Shown: one piece after another, positions 9,824 through 18,683 of the stretch
Numbering within the stretch: position 1 is the stretch's first letter
How the letters are laid out: every line of letters starts with the position of its first letter
Origin: Ruegeria sp. HKCCD7303
Lineage (GTDB): Bacteria > Pseudomonadota > Alphaproteobacteria > Rhodobacterales > Rhodobacteraceae
Direction of reading: 5' to 3'
Assembly (NCBI RefSeq): GCF_013111185.1
Contig: NZ_WVRE01000001.1
Location: 434,001 to 498,000 of the forward strand
DNA length: 64,000 nt
Notes under the pieces: generated by a model
Told to the model about the DNA's origin: nothing
Databases searched by the model: none
What the model saw: the letters and a program-made list of their open reading frames with translations, nothing else
Translations under genes and position numbers: made by a program

Positions 9824-10575
9824 CGGCGCAACCGGCAGATAAGGTCCAACGCAGCTTTAGCAGAAGCTTTGACACCTATCACGACACAGCCAGCCAACAG
9901 GCGTGGGTTGCTGATAAACTGGTTTCTGAACTGCGCCGTGTGGGCGCACCGGGGCAATTTCGCACCGCATTCGAAATGGGGTGTGGCACCGGGCATCTCA
10001 CCCGGACGTTGCGGCAAAATTTCGATCTGCCTGACCTTGTTCTGAACGACATCGCGCCGCAAGCCCAGGCAACGGCAGACGCCGAAGCGGCCGTATTTAT
10101 CGCAGGCGACGTGCGTATGGTGCAATGGCCCGGCCAGATCGACCTGATCGCTTCAGCCTCGATGATCCAATGGATGGACGACCCGACCGGGCTGCTACAG
10201 CAGGCGGTCGATGCATTGGCCCCCGGTGGCTGGCTGGCCATTTCAGGATTTGGACCTCAGCAATACAAAGAACTGACAAGCATCGGATCAACAGCCCAGG
10301 CGCCTGGCCTTTGCGGGGCAGACGCCCTTGTCGCGGCCATTGAGGGGTCAATGCGGGTTTTGACCGCCGGGGAACGCATCCGGCCATCATATTTCGAAAC
10401 TCCGCGTGACGTTTTGAAATACTTGCGCCGAACCGGGGTGAACGGTCGCGCGCAAGGGGCGTGGACCAAGTCCACTCTGGCCCGGTTTGAGAAAGACTAT
10501 GTACGAAGCTTTGCGACGGATGACGGGGTGTCTTTGACATATCACCCGGTTTGGATCATTGCCCAAAAGCAGTAA
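9820..10575 (+). CDS. bioC: Malonyl-ACP O-methyltransferase BioC
   Basis: BioC (251 aa) methylates the free carboxyl of malonyl-ACP with SAM so that fatty-acid synthase can extend it to pimeloyl-ACP methyl ester. The N-terminal KVQRSFSRSFDTYHDTA segment is typical of BioC, and the SAM-binding motif I is FEMGCGTGHLTR at about residue 48. LIASASMIQWMDDP near residue 108 is the acidic loop after strand 4. The start at 9820 overlaps the bioG stop; a longer in-frame reading extends back through bioG and is discarded. Last gene of the bio operon. Confidence 0.92.
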   Translation: MTAQPADKVQRSFSRSFDTYHDTASQQAWVADKLVSELRRVGAPGQFRTAFEMGCGTGHLTRTLRQNFDLPDLVLNDIAPQAQATADAEAAVFIAGDVRMVQWPGQIDLIASASMIQWMDDPTGLLQQAVDALAPGGWLAISGFGPQQYKELTSIGSTAQAPGLCGADALVAAIEGSMRVLTAGERIRPSYFETPRDVLKYLRRTGVNGRAQGAWTKSTLARFEKDYVRSFATDDGVSLTYHPVWIIAQKQ

Positions 10576-10930
10576 GCGGCTATTCGGCGACCACCAAACC
10601 ATTTCGTTTGCAAACAACATTTGGCAAATGCCCTTTGACGGGTGAGGGTCCGTAAAAAGCAGATTGATATGTCTGTCTGAATCCAGAGTGACCAGCGCGC
10701 ACTTACCCGGCTTTTCCCGTCAGTTACCACGATCTGGACCTGCGCATTCCGAGCAGCAATACGCGCCAGATTGGTTTCTTGCAGTTCATGAAGCCTAAAG
10801 CTGGATTCGGCATTGACGGCACCGCCCGACAGAACTTCAAATCGCCGGGTGCGGCTGCAGCGCATGCTTACTGCAATTGATGAAACCCGTCTTTGAAATC
10901 TCACAGGTGCTTCCATCCTAAAGTATTGAA
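10576..10930. other. Intergenic region without recognisable gene
   Basis: About 355 bases separate bioC from the decayed gene that follows. The minus strand is open for about 125 codons (10542-10916), but the translation is cysteine- and arginine-rich, matches no family I recognise, lacks a Shine-Dalgarno site and runs into the end of bioC. No hairpin terminator with a U-tract was found directly after bioC. It may be decayed sequence like the adjoining pseudogene. Confidence 0.5.
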
Positions 10931-11670
10931 ATGGTTGTCACACATACGCTTAAAGAACACTCCATTCAGATGGCGAATATTGGATCCACGAACGGGATGC
11001 GGTTCCTTCGTGGATCTCTGAGTGTTGAACTCAAGCTGGATGAACGCCCTGTGACGCAAGCCGACAAGCCGGTTGAAGCTGAGGTTCGGTCCTACTTGAA
11101 ACGACATTTCCCCGAGCATGGAATCTTTGGTGAGGAACACGGGCAGGAGGCTGGAGACGGTCGGCATATGTGGTTCATTGATCCAGTTGGCGGCACCCGT
11201 TGTTTGGCTTCCTGTGTGCATATCCGGTTGAGGGACAGCCTAGGCTAGGGTTGGTTGGAAGGCCTGCCTTGGATGAGGTATTTGTGGGTGTCATGGGGGA
11301 GGGGGCCACAAAGAATGGCCAGCCCATTCAGACCCCGCAGCAAACGCGTTTGGATCAGTCGATCCTGTCTGTGAACAAAGATGACAAGATTCAGCGCGAT
11401 CATCCGAACCTGTTCGACCGATTGATGCAGGCTTGGCAGAACCGTCGGTTTACCTCTGACTGTTAACCTTATGCGCTGTTGGCTGCGGGGCATGTGGATG
11501 CTGTGGTGGATTTTGATCTGCAACCCTAAGCATTTCTGGCAGTCACGCCATTTGTTGCGGCAGCCGGTGGTGTGAAGACCGATTGGCAGCGTAGGGCTTT
11601 GAAACTGAAGTCTGATGCACGGTCGCTTCTGCGGCGACGCCGGAATTACGTGCTAACCTACTGGCGTTGA
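10931..11670 (+). pseudogene. Decayed inositol monophosphatase / histidinol-phosphatase-like gene
   Basis: Two reading frames together spell most of an inositol-monophosphatase-family enzyme of the HisN-like type. Frame one (to 11248) gives the substrate-loop region KLDERPVTQADKPVEAE, GIFGEEHG and then FIDPVGGTR, where the second metal aspartate of the normal DPIDGT motif is a glycine. A frameshift with apparent loss of a few tens of codons follows near 11215. The second frame continues with PALDEVFVGVMGEGAT and LFDRLMQA, then meets TAA stops at 11464 and 11527, although family sequence continues past both (AAGHVDAVVDFDLQP and AAGGVKTDWQ). Frameshift, two stops and a lost catalytic residue show it is dead. 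Confidence 0.88.
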
Positions 11671-11682
11671 TACACGGATAGG

Positions 11683-11705
11683 GGCCCGGCAGAATGCGCC
11701 GGGCC
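11683..11705. terminator. Hairpin between pseudogene and dabA
   Basis: A perfect 8-bp stem, GGCCCGGC paired with GCCGGGCC around a 7-base loop, lies between the convergent pseudogene and dabA. There is only a weak T-rich stretch (TTGGCTTT) on the plus side and none on the minus side. It may end transcription from either direction, but it is not a textbook U-tract terminator. Confidence 0.5.
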
Positions 11706-11723
11706 TTGGCTTTATGGTCTTGG

Positions 11724-14135
11724 TCATTCGGCTGCTATGGCCTGTTCATAACCAGTCGTCTTGGCAATTGGGCTCCATTCCAGATCACCCGTGTAACGCC
11801 ATGCCAGATCACCCTTTTCGTCCATCGCGATCAGGTGAAGCCAGCGGTTGTCAAAGAGCGCTTTGACATTGGCGTGGCGCTTGAGAATGGCGTTCATGGC
11901 CTCACGTGGGGCTTCGATCACCACAGACAGACGCAGAGGGTCGTGTTGGAACGCCTCGCCATCATGAACTGATTGCCAGGGCAGCCCCGGACGCAAAGCG
12001 CCGCCGTTCCCTTCAACAACACCAATCCCGCCGACTACGTTGTGGAGCAACTTGTTGCCCCCACCGAATAACCCCGGCGCGACAGTCGAACCATAGTATT
12101 GCAAGCTGATCCAGCTGGCCACGACAACCGGGGCGGTCATGATCAACTCTAGCACGCCAAACCCATCATCCGAGCGCCAGTCATAGCTGTGAAGGAAGGA
12201 CTGCCCGGCCAAACCGGTCCCGTCAGTCCGGCTTCGCGGCGCTGCGATAAAGGCGCGGCACCCTGCCAAACCCCATTCGGGTCGAAGCTCTGCCCAATCC
12301 TTGGCGCGATGGGCGATATCGTCGCCCCCATGGGCCCGAGGCAGCCGGGCCGCACGCTCGGTACGTGAGAGGCGTCCGGCTTCTGCCAACCAGGTTTTCA
12401 GCTGAGCGATCTGCGGCGCCCACAATCCCGCGGGGTGATCCTGATCAAACAGAGTAACGCCATCTGTCGTGGTATTGTGCAGCGCTGGCAGAAACAGCGT
12501 GTCAGTGGGGATGTCGATCCCTTTGTCCCGCAGTCCGTCCCGTACTTGGTTGTCGTTCAGCAGGCTGGCAAGTAGCCGGGCGCTTACATCCCCCGCGTGA
12601 CCGCCGCAGGCACCGCATTGCAACGCGCTTTCATGGGGGTTATTGGTGACGTCCGCCCCATGTCCCGCCAGCATCACGATGCGCGCGAAATTATCTGTCA
12701 GAGACATCGCGCCCAGAATGGCTTTGGCGGTATCGATGCGCGTGACCAGATCCATTAAAGGGTCCAGTTTAGGCGCAGGGTCAAACTTGCTCCCACTACC
12801 ACTCGCAGCCAGCGAATCCCGCAACAATTTACCAGCGTATATCGGACCAGTCGCCTCGACAAAGGCAAAGGATGAAACAGCGGCCAGCTTGAACCGCCCC
12901 CACGCCCTTTTGGCACGGGCCGTATAGCGACGATCCAGGTCGGACAGTGTGTCTTCTGCTGCTTTGGACTTAACATTGGGGTTCAGCAGAACCGGACCCC
13001 GCAGTTCGGTCACGTCTGATCCCGCGCATTTATGTGCGCTGGCCAACCCGAAGAACCCGGCAAAGCCGATGGTTTCGATACCCGAGTCCTGTGCTTCCAA
13101 CGCCCGGCGAAAAACTTCGGACCGGACATCGATACAGAACGCAGCCTGCACCAGTGGGCGGCCCTCGGTCGCCCGTGGCTGACGACTAGCCAAAACCTGA
13201 CCCAGCTTGCGCTGTTGAGCCCGTTCCGCAGCATCCTGCAGAATGGCATCAATCACCATGTCACGGGACGGAGTGATCGGGGTCTCGTGCATTGCGACGG
13301 TTTCCAGCCAACGCGCCGAAATCTGATCACGGTATTGGTGGAACAGGGCCTCTTCAAATACCATCCGAATGGCCAGCAACTCCGCCGTTGTTGTGTCGGT
13401 CTGACCCTGAAGCTCGGCCTTCCACAACAAATAGCGCGCGTATTGCGCCCAACCGCCAAGCGTGACTAGCCAACGATGAAATGTTGTTCCAGCCGCGTCA
13501 GGCGTCACGCCCAGCGTTTCCGAGGCCCGCCCGATGGCGCGCCATTGCGAACGGTTGGTGGCCGCCACAAATGCGCCAAAGCCTTTCAACCCATTGATCT
13601 CAGGTGTCAGGTCGCGCGATGCGAACTCCCGCCATGCACTGAACGCACCGCCGGCACGGCTGGGCTGCCAAAGGGCCTGGCCTTCGTCAAAATGGCTGGC
13701 AGCCCAAGCTCCGATACGTTCTTCGATTAAACCGGGCCAGTCGATGCCAGACACATCTGCGGCCAATTCCGCCACCGTCGGAAACGGGGCAAGAGGTGCG
13801 GCATCATCCGTCAAAGCGGCTGTGACTTCTTCAAGCCCCTGAGGATCAAAGCGACTTTCTACATGCGAAATCGCCTCACGCAGATCCCCTTCGGTCATCT
13901 CACCCGAGTTCAACTTCTCGGCCATAATGCGCCTGTCAGGGGTGATGCGCACACCGGCAACACGGCCAAGACGTGCGGCCGTTACAGCGAGGGTATCCCC
14001 TGTCTGACCCAAAAAGGGGTTCACAGCGACATTCGCAGACAGCGGAAACAGAGGAGGGATCTGACGCACAGCGTCATTAGCAATCGCGACTAGTTCCAAA
14101 AGCGGAGCAGGATAGCTTTCGTGTTTCATATACAT
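11724..14135 (-). CDS. dabA: DabA-like inorganic carbon transporter subunit (DUF2309/UPF0753)
   Basis: This ~803-aa protein belongs to the DabA family, the cytoplasmic beta-carbonic-anhydrase-like half of the DAB carbon-accumulation complex, thought to hydrate CO2 vectorially. Candidate zinc ligands of the family are all present: Cys334 and Asp336 in AAFCIDVRSE, His492 in AGHGADVTNNP and Cys507 in ALQCGACGGH. I choose the ATG at 14135 because AGGGG lies about 8 bases upstream; a longer reading would overlap the dabB stop. No transmembrane segment is evident. It follows dabB on the same strand with a 14-base gap. The host probably lacks a Calvin cycle (inference), so bicarbonate would serve carboxylases. 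Confidence 0.92.
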   Translation of the reverse strand: MYMKHESYPAPLLELVAIANDAVRQIPPLFPLSANVAVNPFLGQTGDTLAVTAARLGRVAGVRITPDRRIMAEKLNSGEMTEGDLREAISHVESRFDPQGLEEVTAALTDDAAPLAPFPTVAELAADVSGIDWPGLIEERIGAWAASHFDEGQALWQPSRAGGAFSAWREFASRDLTPEINGLKGFGAFVAATNRSQWRAIGRASETLGVTPDAAGTTFHRWLVTLGGWAQYARYLLWKAELQGQTDTTTAELLAIRMVFEEALFHQYRDQISARWLETVAMHETPITPSRDMVIDAILQDAAERAQQRKLGQVLASRQPRATEGRPLVQAAFCIDVRSEVFRRALEAQDSGIETIGFAGFFGLASAHKCAGSDVTELRGPVLLNPNVKSKAAEDTLSDLDRRYTARAKRAWGRFKLAAVSSFAFVEATGPIYAGKLLRDSLAASGSGSKFDPAPKLDPLMDLVTRIDTAKAILGAMSLTDNFARIVMLAGHGADVTNNPHESALQCGACGGHAGDVSARLLASLLNDNQVRDGLRDKGIDIPTDTLFLPALHNTTTDGVTLFDQDHPAGLWAPQIAQLKTWLAEAGRLSRTERAARLPRAHGGDDIAHRAKDWAELRPEWGLAGCRAFIAAPRSRTDGTGLAGQSFLHSYDWRSDDGFGVLELIMTAPVVVASWISLQYYGSTVAPGLFGGGNKLLHNVVGGIGVVEGNGGALRPGLPWQSVHDGEAFQHDPLRLSVVIEAPREAMNAILKRHANVKALFDNRWLHLIAMDEKGDLAWRYTGDLEWSPIAKTTGYEQAIAAE

Positions 14136-14149
14136 ATCTGATCCCCTTT

Positions 14150-15700
14150 TCACACAGTCCGGCGCGTGGACCACCCGTCCAGCAGCCGATCAAAGATTGC
14201 GTTGGCATAAAGTCCATTGGACAAATGCACCCGCATTCCCGCCGCCGCCGGATGCGAGGCCCAGAGCGGGAAGGTCGATTGGGCCAGCGCCACGGCGCCA
14301 AAACTGATGAGCGCAAGAACGATCAAAGCCCATTCCAGCGGTCCTGCAGCAGGCGTAGGCGGCAGGGTGCCCGCCGTTAGATTCTGCGCAGCGATTTGCA
14401 GAACGAAGTAGCTGACCGATGTTGCACCCGCATAGATGACAGTGCGCCGGGTCAGCGCACCGGGCGCTGCATCCGCAAAGCCTTGCGCCAGCAGGTAGGC
14501 GACGCCAAAGATCAGGATCACACCCAAGGCAATGGCCTGAACAGATTTCCCGTCGATTCCAAACACCGAAGCCACCGCACCATAGATCAGAATGCCGGTT
14601 GCAAAGGCCAGCAATACATTGCGGGCACTTGGTACTGCCACCGGCCCCGGACGGCGAATGGCGGCCACGTTGCGCACAGCTTCACCCGCGCTCAGGAAGG
14701 CGTGGGCCTTGTAGAGCGAATGCGCCACAATGTGCAGCAGCGCCAGCGGGAACAGGGCAAGACCGCACTGCATGATCATGAACGCCATCTGGGCAATTGT
14801 TGACCACGCCAGGGATGTCTTGACCGCGGGCTGCGTCAGCATGACCAAGCCTCCGAACAGCGCGGTGAAACCGCCCAGCATGACCAACAAGGCCATAATT
14901 CCAGGAGCCACCAGCATCACATCCGCAAAGCGGATCAATAGAAACCCGCCCGCATTGATCACGCCCGCATGCAACAGGGCCGAGACCGGGGTTGGTGCTT
15001 CCATCACCTCGGTCAGCCACCCATGGACCGGGAACTGGGCCGAAGCCAGTACGGCCGCCAGTGCGATGAACAGGGCGGCGACAATTGTGGTTACTGTCGG
15101 CTGTGCTTCTGACAGGATCGTAGCGATGTCGGTGGTGCCGTAGCCGATGATCAGCAAGGCAACGGCCAGACCAAGCGCAACTTCGCTGATTCGCGCCACA
15201 ACAGCCTTTTTGCGCGCTGCGCGTTGTGCCGTGGTACGTTCGGGGTAGAACAGCAGCAGTTGATGCAGTGCCAGGCTTGTTGCAATCCAGGCGACCAGCA
15301 GTTGGACGATGTTGCCGGACATCACCAACAAAAGAACGGCGGCCAGCGCGACAGACATCCAACCGCTAAAGGCACCCTGCCTTGGTTCTCCGTCCATGTA
15401 TGTTGCAGAGTACCGCAATACGATCCAGCCAATGAAACTGACCAGAACCAACATTGTGGCGCTTATAGCATCCAACCGGACCGAAAGGCCCACTCCCCAA
15501 AAGCCGATCATCGTCGAGGTCCCGGACCCTTTTGCAATTAGCAGCATGACCGCCAAGGCAGACACGCCAAATGCCGCCAGGGCCGCCCATTCTGCGACTT
15601 TCGGCAAATTGCCCGGACGCATCCCCGGATGTCGGCTGCAGTAATATGCAGATCCCAACAAGATCATTGGACTTAGGAGGGGTAGAAGCAGGTAACTCAT
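14150..15700 (-). CDS. dabB: DabB-like membrane subunit (NADH dehydrogenase subunit L family)
   Basis: This ~516-aa polytopic membrane protein belongs to the proton-translocating NuoL/MrpA antiporter-like family. Next to dabA it is the DabB subunit, which would couple a cation gradient to CO2 capture by DabA. More than a dozen hydrophobic helices are evident from MSYLLLPLLSPMILL onward, with the family HGWLTEVMEAPTPVSALLHAG segment in the core and LYKAHAFLSAGE further on. I place the start at 15700; an upstream extension through the regulatory region has no family similarity. It is divergent from a LysR gene, an arrangement known for other dab operons. Confidence 0.9.
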   Translation of the reverse strand: MSYLLLPLLSPMILLGSAYYCSRHPGMRPGNLPKVAEWAALAAFGVSALAVMLLIAKGSGTSTMIGFWGVGLSVRLDAISATMLVLVSFIGWIVLRYSATYMDGEPRQGAFSGWMSVALAAVLLLVMSGNIVQLLVAWIATSLALHQLLLFYPERTTAQRAARKKAVVARISEVALGLAVALLIIGYGTTDIATILSEAQPTVTTIVAALFIALAAVLASAQFPVHGWLTEVMEAPTPVSALLHAGVINAGGFLLIRFADVMLVAPGIMALLVMLGGFTALFGGLVMLTQPAVKTSLAWSTIAQMAFMIMQCGLALFPLALLHIVAHSLYKAHAFLSAGEAVRNVAAIRRPGPVAVPSARNVLLAFATGILIYGAVASVFGIDGKSVQAIALGVILIFGVAYLLAQGFADAAPGALTRRTVIYAGATSVSYFVLQIAAQNLTAGTLPPTPAAGPLEWALIVLALISFGAVALAQSTFPLWASHPAAAGMRVHLSNGLYANAIFDRLLDGWSTRRTV

Positions 15701-15793
15701 GCGTGTGTCCCTTGACGTTCGATACTGACTCGACTTGTTCCGTTCGACATATTTCGCAGTGCAACATAAGAAAAATACATTGTTTGATGTGTT

Positions 15794-15814
15794 TCGTTCA
15801 TATAAATAGAACGA
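15794..15814. promoter_or_regulatory. Candidate LysR operator in the dabB-lysR gap
   Basis: TCGTTC and GAACGA form a perfect inverted repeat around a 9-base AT-rich spacer, a length and symmetry typical of LysR-family sites (T-N11-A lies within it). It ends one base before the lysR start codon and sits in the 115-base divergent gap. A related CCGTTCGA element is found at about 15740. Inference: the regulator binds here and controls both itself and dabBA. Confidence 0.6.
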
Positions 15815-15815
15815 T

Positions 15816-16706
15816 ATGCCGCTCAACTATCATCACCTGCGCTACTTCTGGGCCGTCGCTCATGACGGGAACTTGACCCGCACGGCGCAGCGTTTGAATC
15901 TTTCTCAATCGGCCTTGTCGGTGCAGATAAAAGAACTGGAAGACCGGCTTGGTCATCCGCTGTTTGAACGCCGGGGCCGCAAGCTGCATCTCACCGAAGC
16001 CGGACATATCGCTCTGGACCACGCCGATGCGATTTTTGCGACAGGTCAGGAACTTGTGGCAACCTTGCAGGACGCGGGGAATACGCGGCAAGCTCTTAGG
16101 GTTGGGGCACAGTCCACCCTTTCTCGCAACTTTCAGATTCGTTTTTTGCGGCCCATTTTGGCGCGCGCAGACGTCGAGGTTATTTTAAGGTCCGGTAGCC
16201 CAAGCGAGTTGCTGGAGGGGCTCGAAACGCTGAATTTCGACCTGGTCTTGATGAACCACGAACCCGCAAGCGACAGTTTGACCAGCTTTGTCACTCATCA
16301 TTTGGCCGAACAACCGGTGAGCATCGTCGGAACCCCCGATCGTCTGAAACCGACACGTTCAATACGGGATCTATTGGAAGAACAACCCTTCATCCTGCCC
16401 ACAACGAACAACAGTGTCCGCACGGCTTTTGATGCCATGGCCAGCCGCATGTCGGTGCGCCCTCAGGTGGCAGCCGAGGTGGACGACATGGCGATGATGC
16501 GGCTGCTTGCACGGGAGGATATCGGGCTGGCTCTGGTGGCTCCGATCGTTGTTCAGGATGAGTTGATTTCGGGTCGTCTGGTCGAGGCGCAAGAGCACCC
16601 GAAAATCAAGGAAAACTTCCACGCGATCACGTTCAAACGCCGGTTCCCGAACCCTTTGGTGCAAGAGCTCTTGTCGCATGGATCGGACACGCAGGACGGT
16701 GTCTGA
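15816..16706 (+). CDS. LysR-family transcriptional regulator next to dabBA
   Basis: A 296-aa LysR-type regulator with an N-terminal winged helix-turn-helix (residues about 3-62; RTAQRLNLSQSALSVQIKEL) and a periplasmic-binding-like effector domain after residue 90. Its N-terminus (NYHHLRYFWAVAHDGN) resembles the NhaR subgroup. It is transcribed away from dabBA, so it is the likely local activator, perhaps responding to carbon supply. The ATG at 15816 has no clear Shine-Dalgarno and lies directly against the putative operator, so the message may be leaderless or autoregulated. The effector is unknown. Confidence 0.85.
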   Translation: MPLNYHHLRYFWAVAHDGNLTRTAQRLNLSQSALSVQIKELEDRLGHPLFERRGRKLHLTEAGHIALDHADAIFATGQELVATLQDAGNTRQALRVGAQSTLSRNFQIRFLRPILARADVEVILRSGSPSELLEGLETLNFDLVLMNHEPASDSLTSFVTHHLAEQPVSIVGTPDRLKPTRSIRDLLEEQPFILPTTNNSVRTAFDAMASRMSVRPQVAAEVDDMAMMRLLAREDIGLALVAPIVVQDELISGRLVEAQEHPKIKENFHAITFKRRFPNPLVQELLSHGSDTQDGV

Positions 16707-16708
16707 GG

Positions 16709-17719
16709 TCAGTCACCACGCGCGGATTTGAACAGGTACAGGAAAACAAAAAGAGACCCGATAGACGTTGTCACGATACCCACGGGCAGTTCCTGTGGGG
16801 CCAAGAGCAGGCGGGACAGAATATCCGACAGCGTCAGCAGAATCGCCCCTACGATGGCCGAGGTAATCAGCAGGTTTCGGTGCAGCGTACCAGCAATGCC
16901 GCGCGCAATATGAGGCACCATCAGCCCAACAAATCCGATGACACCAGCCACGGACACAAAACTGGCCGTAGCCAACGCAGCCACAAAGAACATTCGGAAT
17001 CGAAGACCCTGGACGGGAATTCCCAGTGACGACGCAGTGAAATCTCCGGTCAAAAGGGCATCCAGCCAGCGACTGCGATAAAGCGCGTAGCTTAGGATCA
17101 GGGCAAGCCCGGTCAGGACCAGTGGAAAGGTCTGCCATCGGGCAAGACCCAATCCGCCCAGCATCCAGAAGATAACCGAATGCGCCGCACGACTGTCGCC
17201 GGAAAAAATCAAATAATTTGTAATCGCGGAAAACAGGAAAGACACAGCCAAACCGGCCAGGATCAGCTTTTCCGGCGCACTTGTGCGCAAACCCTGAACC
17301 AGAGCCAGAACAATGCCAGAGGCTATTAGCCCCCCGCAAAACGCCGCCAAAGGCAGGGTCCAGACCCCCAGCACATCGCCAGTGACCGTTATGACAAGAA
17401 CGGCCCCAGCCGCCGCCCCCGAGGACAGGCCAAAAAGGAACGGATCGGCCAGATCGTTGCGCGTGGTTGTTTGCAAAACCACGCCAACTACGCCCAGCCC
17501 TGCGCCGATCACAGCGGCGAACAAGGCTCGGGGGAGGCGAAGGTCGAAAACGATCCGATGCACCGGGGACATTTCACCTTCTGTCAGGCCGGTCCCCAAG
17601 CCAATGGCGGTAAAGACCTCGGCCATTGGGATCGAGGTTGTGCCATAGATCGTAGACAGCAGCAAAAGGGCGGTCAGAATGACCGCCCCCAGCAAGATCG
17701 ATCGGCCCAAATGGACCAT
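16709..17719 (-). CDS. ABC importer permease, FecCD/BtuC family
   Basis: A ~336-aa permease with about ten membrane helices of the FecCD/BtuC family, which passes siderophores, haem, cobalamin or cobalt complexes. The conserved FDLRLPRALFAAVIGAGLGVVG and GFVGLMVPHIARG segments, including the coupling-helix region, are present. The start at 17719 leaves one base after the stop of the upstream solute-binding gene; a longer reading would overlap that gene by 50 bases. The 3' end faces the LysR gene three bases away. Because the operon follows a cobalamin riboswitch, a B12, cobinamide or cobalt-chelate substrate is likely. Confidence 0.9.
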   Translation of the reverse strand: MVHLGRSILLGAVILTALLLLSTIYGTTSIPMAEVFTAIGLGTGLTEGEMSPVHRIVFDLRLPRALFAAVIGAGLGVVGVVLQTTTRNDLADPFLFGLSSGAAAGAVLVITVTGDVLGVWTLPLAAFCGGLIASGIVLALVQGLRTSAPEKLILAGLAVSFLFSAITNYLIFSGDSRAAHSVIFWMLGGLGLARWQTFPLVLTGLALILSYALYRSRWLDALLTGDFTASSLGIPVQGLRFRMFFVAALATASFVSVAGVIGFVGLMVPHIARGIAGTLHRNLLITSAIVGAILLTLSDILSRLLLAPQELPVGIVTTSIGSLFVFLYLFKSARGD

Positions 17720-17720
17720 G

Positions 17721-18671
17721 TCAGTTGGTCTCCGGATGCATCGCATTGGCCATCTTTTCAATGGCTTCAATATTTGCCGGTCCGGGTGTCAATTCCTCGT
17801 AACGCAGGCCGATCCAGCGCGCGTTCTTGACTGCATCGGTTTGTGACATGACAGGATGATCTTTCAGAAACTGGAAGGTATCTTCTGCACCATTTCCTGT
17901 TTGATAGTCCAGTAGCACCAGGAATTCCGGGTTTGCGGCTGCCACGGTTTCCCAAGAGGTGCGACCCCAGCTGGTATCCATGTCATGTGTGACGTTTACA
18001 CCCCCCGCAGCGGCAATCATGGCGTCCGGGATGGCGAATTTACCTGCGGTAAAAGGCGCATCTGCCGGCCCGTCCAGCAGGAAAACACGAGGTTTATCCA
18101 GATCGGCGGTTTTTGCCTCAAGGGCATCCAACTGGACTTTCCAGCCCAAGACAAGGTCTTCCGCCTTAGCCTCGACACCCATCACCTGGCCCAAACGCAG
18201 GACGTCGTCAAACAGCAGATCCATGCTGGCTTCGGGGCGGTCTTTGTTCAGGTGCACGCAGCTTTCGGTCAAGACCATGGTCTTGATGCCAAAGGGTTCC
18301 AGCGTGTCTGGGGTCACTTCGCCACCTGGCTGCATTCCGTAATACCAACCAGCGAAAAACATATCGGGTTCGACAGAGACAAGGTTTTCAACTGTAGGAT
18401 ATTTCGGAGCCAACTCGGGGATGTCGCCGCGCTGTGCATCAAAATCCGGGCTGGTCTTGTACCAGCCTGTGATGCCGGTCAGGCCGACGATCTTGTCTTG
18501 CAGACCCAAAGCAAACGCCATGTCAGTCATGTTCATGTCGTGAACAACGAGCCGTTCTGGCGTTGTTTCAAAAACCAGTGGCTCGCCGCAATTGTCCACT
18601 GTAATGGCATCCGCGGCTGCGCCGCTTGCCAGGCCAGTGAACACAGCCACAGGCCAGAGTTTCTGCATCAT
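17721..18671 (-). CDS. ABC importer solute-binding protein, BtuF/FecB-like
   Basis: A 316-aa periplasmic protein with a signal peptide (hydrophobic core to about residue 20, GAAADA cleavage region) and the two-lobe helical-backbone fold of cluster-A binding proteins. TTPERLVVHDMNMTDMAFALGL is the typical first-lobe segment. It pairs with the FecCD-type permease and ATPase directly downstream and upstream in the same operon. The riboswitch context suggests it binds a corrinoid or cobalt complex, but the binding pocket cannot be read from sequence alone. Confidence 0.87.
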   Translation of the reverse strand: MMQKLWPVAVFTGLASGAAADAITVDNCGEPLVFETTPERLVVHDMNMTDMAFALGLQDKIVGLTGITGWYKTSPDFDAQRGDIPELAPKYPTVENLVSVEPDMFFAGWYYGMQPGGEVTPDTLEPFGIKTMVLTESCVHLNKDRPEASMDLLFDDVLRLGQVMGVEAKAEDLVLGWKVQLDALEAKTADLDKPRVFLLDGPADAPFTAGKFAIPDAMIAAAGGVNVTHDMDTSWGRTSWETVAAANPEFLVLLDYQTGNGAEDTFQFLKDHPVMSQTDAVKNARWIGLRYEELTPGPANIEAIEKMANAMHPETN

Positions 18672-18683
18672 TGTAAGCTCCTG

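Noticed and set aside
10542..10916. Minus-strand frame of about 125 codons after bioC
   Set aside because: Overlaps the bioC end, lacks a ribosome-binding site and resembles nothing known; could be decayed sequence, but not supportable as a gene.
11200..11466. Programmed frameshift in the IMPase-like gene
   Set aside because: Two additional in-frame stops, missing codons and a lost metal-binding aspartate indicate decay and not recoding.
16709..18671. Iron-siderophore importer
   Set aside because: The FecCD-type parts would allow this, but the cobalamin riboswitch in front of the operon makes a corrinoid or cobalt substrate more likely.
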